Positions 32,391 to 35,221 of a DNA stretch of 35,221 nucleotides are shown piece after piece (the first letter of the stretch is position 1; the number at the start of each line of letters is the position of its first letter). The DNA is from an uncultured Methanomicrobiales archaeon (GTDB taxonomy: Archaea; Thermoplasmatota; Thermoplasmata; Methanomassiliicoccales; Methanomethylophilaceae), in contig CALAVG010000230.1 of assembly GCA_937892275.1 (NCBI GenBank), positions 1 through 35,221 on the forward strand, in the 5' to 3' direction. The notes below the pieces were generated by a model. It did no database searches. It had not been told where the DNA came from and saw nothing but the letters and a program-made list of their open reading frames with translations. Position numbers and translations under genes: made by a program.

Positions 32391-33671
32391 TCAATTGTTG
32401 TTCAGTCTTCTGGATGTGGTCCTCTTGTAAAGGAACACATCCTCCTTGACCGATAGGTTCATACTGCCTTCGCGGTAGTAATCGGCCGCACCATGTTGGT
32501 ACTTGACGTTCTTGAGCTGGGCCTGGAAGTGCGCGAAGAATATGGCGGCGGCGATCGCTGCGATCACAAGACCGATCCCGAGACCTCCGACATCGAAATC
32601 CTTCATGAAGAAGAACAGACCAAGCGTTATGGCCGCTATGATACCGAACACACCGGCGGTGGCGGAACCGAGTCTCAGCTTGTCCATGGGCAGGTTGCCA
32701 ACCATCTTCCCGGTCTGACCGTTCATGGCGAACATGAACTTCTCACCGTTCCAGTCCGTGCTCAGAAGCCAGACGGGATACAGCGTATAATTGACAGTGG
32801 ACGATTTCGCCTTGATGTTGGAGCTGTTCACGCTGACCTCATCGTAGTGTACGGTAGAAGCGAAAGCATCTGCGGCACCCTCGGCCATTCTCTTCCTGAC
32901 GCGGGGACGCACGGTCTCCTGATCGATATCATACTTATCCGCCACGTATCCCGAGAGATAGGCGGTGGTGAAGTCCATGGCCTTCTTGTGGTCGAAGGGT
33001 TCGATGGATTCCATCAGGTCATCGGGCATCTTGGACGATCCGTCCGCAGGGACATGGTCGAATGCTATGTCACCCGCCCTTCTAACTCTGTAGTACTTGC
33101 GCTCTGTGTATTCTGTGTCGCCGGTCCTCCAGGTGCGCTCGTCCACACAGTTGTAGACGACATCCGCATCGAGATCCGCATCGTAAACCCAGAACGGGAC
33201 GTACAGTCCTTTGACCTCTTCTAGCTGGTTGTACTCCTTGTATGCCTTGGCGACGAACCACTTGCTGCGTGCGTGCTCCTCGAGTCCCTTCAGGGCTTGT
33301 GCCTTGGTCATCTGGAACGGTATCACCAGATCGGGTTTCAGCGTACCCGATAGACGTCCTTTGAGCATGACCGCGTTACCGCAGTAGGGGCAGATGGTGG
33401 CCGATGTGTTCTCGTCGGTGTACAGGTTACCGCCACATGTCTTGCATTGGTATTCCGACATCCCGTAGAGTTCCGCATCGTCCCACTCGGAACCAGCATC
33501 CGCAGCGAGTTCAATCTGCTCCTCGTTGACGGAGAGGTCCCCCTCGTTCTTCTTCAACTCGTTGGGGTCGAACTCGTTGTCGCAGTAAGGGCATTTCACC
33601 CTCTGTGATCCTATATCGAACTCGAGCGAACCTCCGCAGAAGGGACACTTGTGATTGATTGTGTCCGACAT
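32391..33671 (-). CDS. Zinc-ribbon membrane protein (TFIIB-type zinc ribbon, YdjG-like)
   Basis: 426 residues. Two zinc ribbons open the protein: CPFCG...CPYC at about 9-30 and CKTCG...CPYCG at about 76-99. A beta-rich domain follows (PDLVIPFQMTKAQALKGLEE; VKGLYVPFWVYDADLDADVV), then TLYPVWLLSTDWNGEKFMFA, and two membrane helices near 335-385. This order, zinc ribbons then 'lP.....a...l..w......P.....v.G.Y.PFW.yd', is common in bacterial proteins mislabelled 'PriA' and in Bacillus YdjG. It is coupled to the SPFH gene (stop and start are 1 bp apart or overlapping at 33671). A membrane-stress role is likely by analogy. Confidence 0.8.
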   Translation of the reverse strand: MSDTINHKCPFCGGSLEFDIGSQRVKCPYCDNEFDPNELKKNEGDLSVNEEQIELAADAGSEWDDAELYGMSEYQCKTCGGNLYTDENTSATICPYCGNAVMLKGRLSGTLKPDLVIPFQMTKAQALKGLEEHARSKWFVAKAYKEYNQLEEVKGLYVPFWVYDADLDADVVYNCVDERTWRTGDTEYTERKYYRVRRAGDIAFDHVPADGSSKMPDDLMESIEPFDHKKAMDFTTAYLSGYVADKYDIDQETVRPRVRKRMAEGAADAFASTVHYDEVSVNSSNIKAKSSTVNYTLYPVWLLSTDWNGEKFMFAMNGQTGKMVGNLPMDKLRLGSATAGVFGIIAAITLGLFFFMKDFDVGGLGIGLVIAAIAAAIFFAHFQAQLKNVKYQHGAADYYREGSMNLSVKEDVFLYKRTTSRRLNNN

Positions 33672-34987
33672 CAGTTCGCATCCCCGTCGTTAAAGGGGTC
33701 CCCGCACTCGGGACAGAACTTCGGAGGCTTGGTGGGATCCTTGGGTTCCCAGCCGCACTTGTCGCAGCGGTATTTGCGTGTCTCGGGTTTCTTCGCTCCG
33801 CATTCCGTGCAGAACTTGCCCTTGTTGACCGCTCCGCAGGAGCATGTCCATCCGTCGTTGTCCGGTTTCTTCTTACCGCACTCGGGACAGAATTTCCCTG
33901 TCGCAGTGGCTCCGCAGGAGCATGTCCAGGCGTTCGCAGGGGGCTGTGTCTGCTGGGGCATCTGCTGTCTTTGCTGCTCCGCCCTGTCGTAGTATCCCTG
34001 GGCGTTCATGGAACCTCCGCCCATCTGACCGAGCATCCCGACTCCCATGAGTCCTGTAACAGCACCGGCCTCGTTGCTGGCAGCTGCCTTGAGAGCCTCG
34101 GCCTGGGCCTCCACGAGGGTTGCACCGGCCATGGATGGGTCCCTGAGCATTCCTGCTTTCTGGGCGTTCTTGATGAGCTCCATGTCCTCCGGGGGCAGCG
34201 TGACCGATCCGATGGCGACGCTGACCACATCCAAACCGCGGGTCTCCGACCATTTCGCGGAGAGTGCATCGTTCATCGCATCCTGCAGCTCGATGTTGTG
34301 GCTGACGATCTGGTTGGGACGGAGTCCGAGGTCGGATAGCTTCCCGAAACCGGGCTGGAGGGCACCGATGAACTCTGCCTTCAGCTGGTCGTCTATCTCG
34401 GACCTCTCGAATCTGTCCTTGACGTTTCCGCAGACGTTGGTGTAGAACAGGATGGGATCGGAGATCTTGTAGGAGAACACTCCGTGGCAGCGGACGGACA
34501 CATCTATGTCCAGTCCGATGTTCCTGTCGACGACGCGGAACGGAATGGGATTGGCGGTACCGAACTTGTTGTCCAGGATCTCCTTCATGTTGAAGTAGTA
34601 GACACGCTGGTCCTTTCCGGTGTCACCGCCGTACGTGAAACGCCTGCCCATGGTCTTGAAGGTGTTGACCACACCCTTGCCGAGACCTCCGGTGAATATG
34701 CTGGGCTCAGTGGACTTGTCGTACGTGTAGTTACCGGGCTCGGAACAGATCTCAACGACCTTTCCGGATTCCACGATGATCATACACTGACCGTCGGCAA
34801 CCGCGATACCTGAACCGTTACTGATGATGTTGTCGCTCCCTTTGGTGTTGGCGGAGCGCTTTCCTACCTGTTTGATACCCTTCACCATCAGGATCTCCTT
34901 CGGGATGGATTCGCAGTAGAAGAATTCCTTCCACTGGTCTGCCAATGTTCCTCCGACGGAGCCTGCGAGGGCTTTGATTAGTCCCAT
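33671..34987 (-). CDS. SPFH-domain protein with three C-terminal zinc ribbons (YdjI-like)
   Basis: 438 residues from the ATG at 34987 (MGLIKALAGSVGGTLADQWK), with a TATA box 26 bp upstream. An SPFH/band-7-like domain spans about 30-290: W-KEFFYCESIPKEILMVKG, VADGQCMIIVESGKVVEICS, and FSYKISDPILFYTNV. A Gly/Gln-rich linker follows. Three zinc ribbons end the protein (CSCG...FCPECG; CSCG...FCTECG; CDKCG...FCPECG). It matches the 'virion core protein'/YdjI family, which in Bacillus recruits PspA to damaged membrane. No PspA gene is in the window. It heads a two-gene operon with the zinc-ribbon membrane protein. Confidence 0.85.
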   Translation of the reverse strand: MGLIKALAGSVGGTLADQWKEFFYCESIPKEILMVKGIKQVGKRSANTKGSDNIISNGSGIAVADGQCMIIVESGKVVEICSEPGNYTYDKSTEPSIFTGGLGKGVVNTFKTMGRRFTYGGDTGKDQRVYYFNMKEILDNKFGTANPIPFRVVDRNIGLDIDVSVRCHGVFSYKISDPILFYTNVCGNVKDRFERSEIDDQLKAEFIGALQPGFGKLSDLGLRPNQIVSHNIELQDAMNDALSAKWSETRGLDVVSVAIGSVTLPPEDMELIKNAQKAGMLRDPSMAGATLVEAQAEALKAAASNEAGAVTGLMGVGMLGQMGGGSMNAQGYYDRAEQQRQQMPQQTQPPANAWTCSCGATATGKFCPECGKKKPDNDGWTCSCGAVNKGKFCTECGAKKPETRKYRCDKCGWEPKDPTKPPKFCPECGDPFNDGDAN

Positions 34988-35009
34988 AAGTCTCTGTATG
35001 CGACTGTTT

Positions 35010-35017
35010 AGATTAAA
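35010..35017 (-). promoter_or_regulatory. TATA box of SPFH gene
   Basis: TTTAATCT on the minus strand, 26 bp from the ATG at 34987; it supports that start over 35023. Confidence 0.45.
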
Positions 35018-35125
35018 GGGCATCGAGGATGTTCAAATAATGTATGGTCAAACGTACCTTTACCGACAGTCCGGTGGAGGCCTTTATCTACTTGGCAGGC
35101 GAAACCGATGCAAGGAGTCCGTAAC

Positions 35126-35181
35126 ATGGAAGCAAGGAATCTGATGGGAGCAGCTGTCATCGCAGTCTTAGCTCTCGTAGC
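35126..35181 (+). CDS. Truncated 5' end of an exported or membrane protein gene
   Basis: AAGGAGT at 35112-35118 lies 7 nt before the ATG. The visible residues MEARNLMGAAVIAVLALVA look like an uncleaved or signal helix. Genomic sequence ends at about 35181, where an adapter begins, so nothing more can be said of the protein. Confidence 0.5.
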
Positions 35182-35221
35182 AGATCGGAAGAGCACACGT
35201 CTGAACTCCAGTCACGGCTAC
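35182..35221 (+). other. Illumina TruSeq adapter plus index (not genomic)
   Basis: From 35182 the sequence begins AGATCGGAAGAGC and continues through the 34-nt TruSeq indexed adapter to 35215. The last six bases, GGCTAC, equal TruSeq index 11 as I remember the index list. This is untrimmed library sequence at a contig end. Confidence 0.97.

Noticed and set aside
35008..35196. A 62-codon minus-strand open frame at the window end
   Set aside because: Its first codons lie in Illumina adapter sequence, so it is an artefact.
1..35221. CRISPR arrays, insertion sequences, prophage or integrase genes
   Set aside because: No regularly spaced repeats, terminal inverted repeats, transposase or integrase motifs were seen on either strand.

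Overview
This window is a gene-dense stretch of archaeal chromosome and probably one complete assembled contig. It carries about 35 protein genes and two tRNA genes. The archaeal assignment rests on several things seen directly: an ABCE1/Rli1 ribosome-recycling ATPase, a stand-alone ATP-pyrophosphatase subunit of GMP synthase, a COG1325-type exosome-like RNA-binding protein, an archaeal-type MetRS, and AT-rich TATA boxes placed 24-30 bp upstream of many start codons, as expected for leaderless transcripts. All recognisable genes end in TGA or TAA and none in TAG. Together with the moderate GC content and the gene content (PyrDK, CobA-type corrinoid adenosyltransferase, Cys-rich proteins), this suggests a host-associated, pyrrolysine-using methanogen of the Methanomassiliicoccales. 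That lineage call is inference; no methanogenesis or pyl gene is in the window.

Layout. 1-4.4 kb: a secreted tyrosine phosphatase, tRNA-Ile(GAT), a flavodoxin under two iron-box-like operators, a PH-like membrane protein coupled to an exosome-like RNA-binding protein, and a CNNM/CorC transporter. 4.5-6.8 kb: an isochorismatase-fold protein lacking its cysteine, a coiled-coil protein, a duplicated Cys-rich mini-protein and a DUF5685 protein. 6.9-8.4 kb: a Cys-rich small membrane protein, a perfect hairpin, then a radical SAM/SPASM enzyme; this pair is the best candidate for an undescribed peptide-modification system. 8.4-12.5 kb: CysK and an MFS exporter sharing one TATA region, a cation diffusion facilitator with a Cys-rich tail, and an unknown protein. 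12.4-15.5 kb: an ABCE1 - PHP hydrolase - COG3323 operon. 15.7-20.3 kb: a frameshifted NhaC antiporter, GtrA and acyltransferase-3 membrane proteins, and a MATE exporter behind an operator-like palindrome. 20.3-25.1 kb: MetRS with a coupled PHP phosphoesterase, GuaAb and CobA. 25.2-29.8 kb: an EamA transporter, tRNA-Cys, the pyrD-pyrK-TPR operon and a SufS-like cysteine desulfurase. 29.8-32.1 kb: a translationally coupled operon of LMW phosphatase, LigT RNA ligase and three small single-helix exported proteins resembling pseudopilins. 32.1-35.0 kb: an unreported 35-residue membrane peptide and an SPFH/zinc-ribbon plus zinc-ribbon/membrane pair like the PspA-partner proteins of Bacillus.

The last 40 bases are not genomic. 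They are an Illumina TruSeq adapter followed by a six-base index, so the final gene is cut by a library artefact. Two genes (nhaC-like, and PHP at 12.5 kb) carry apparent frame or stop lesions that should be checked against raw reads before biological meaning is given to them.
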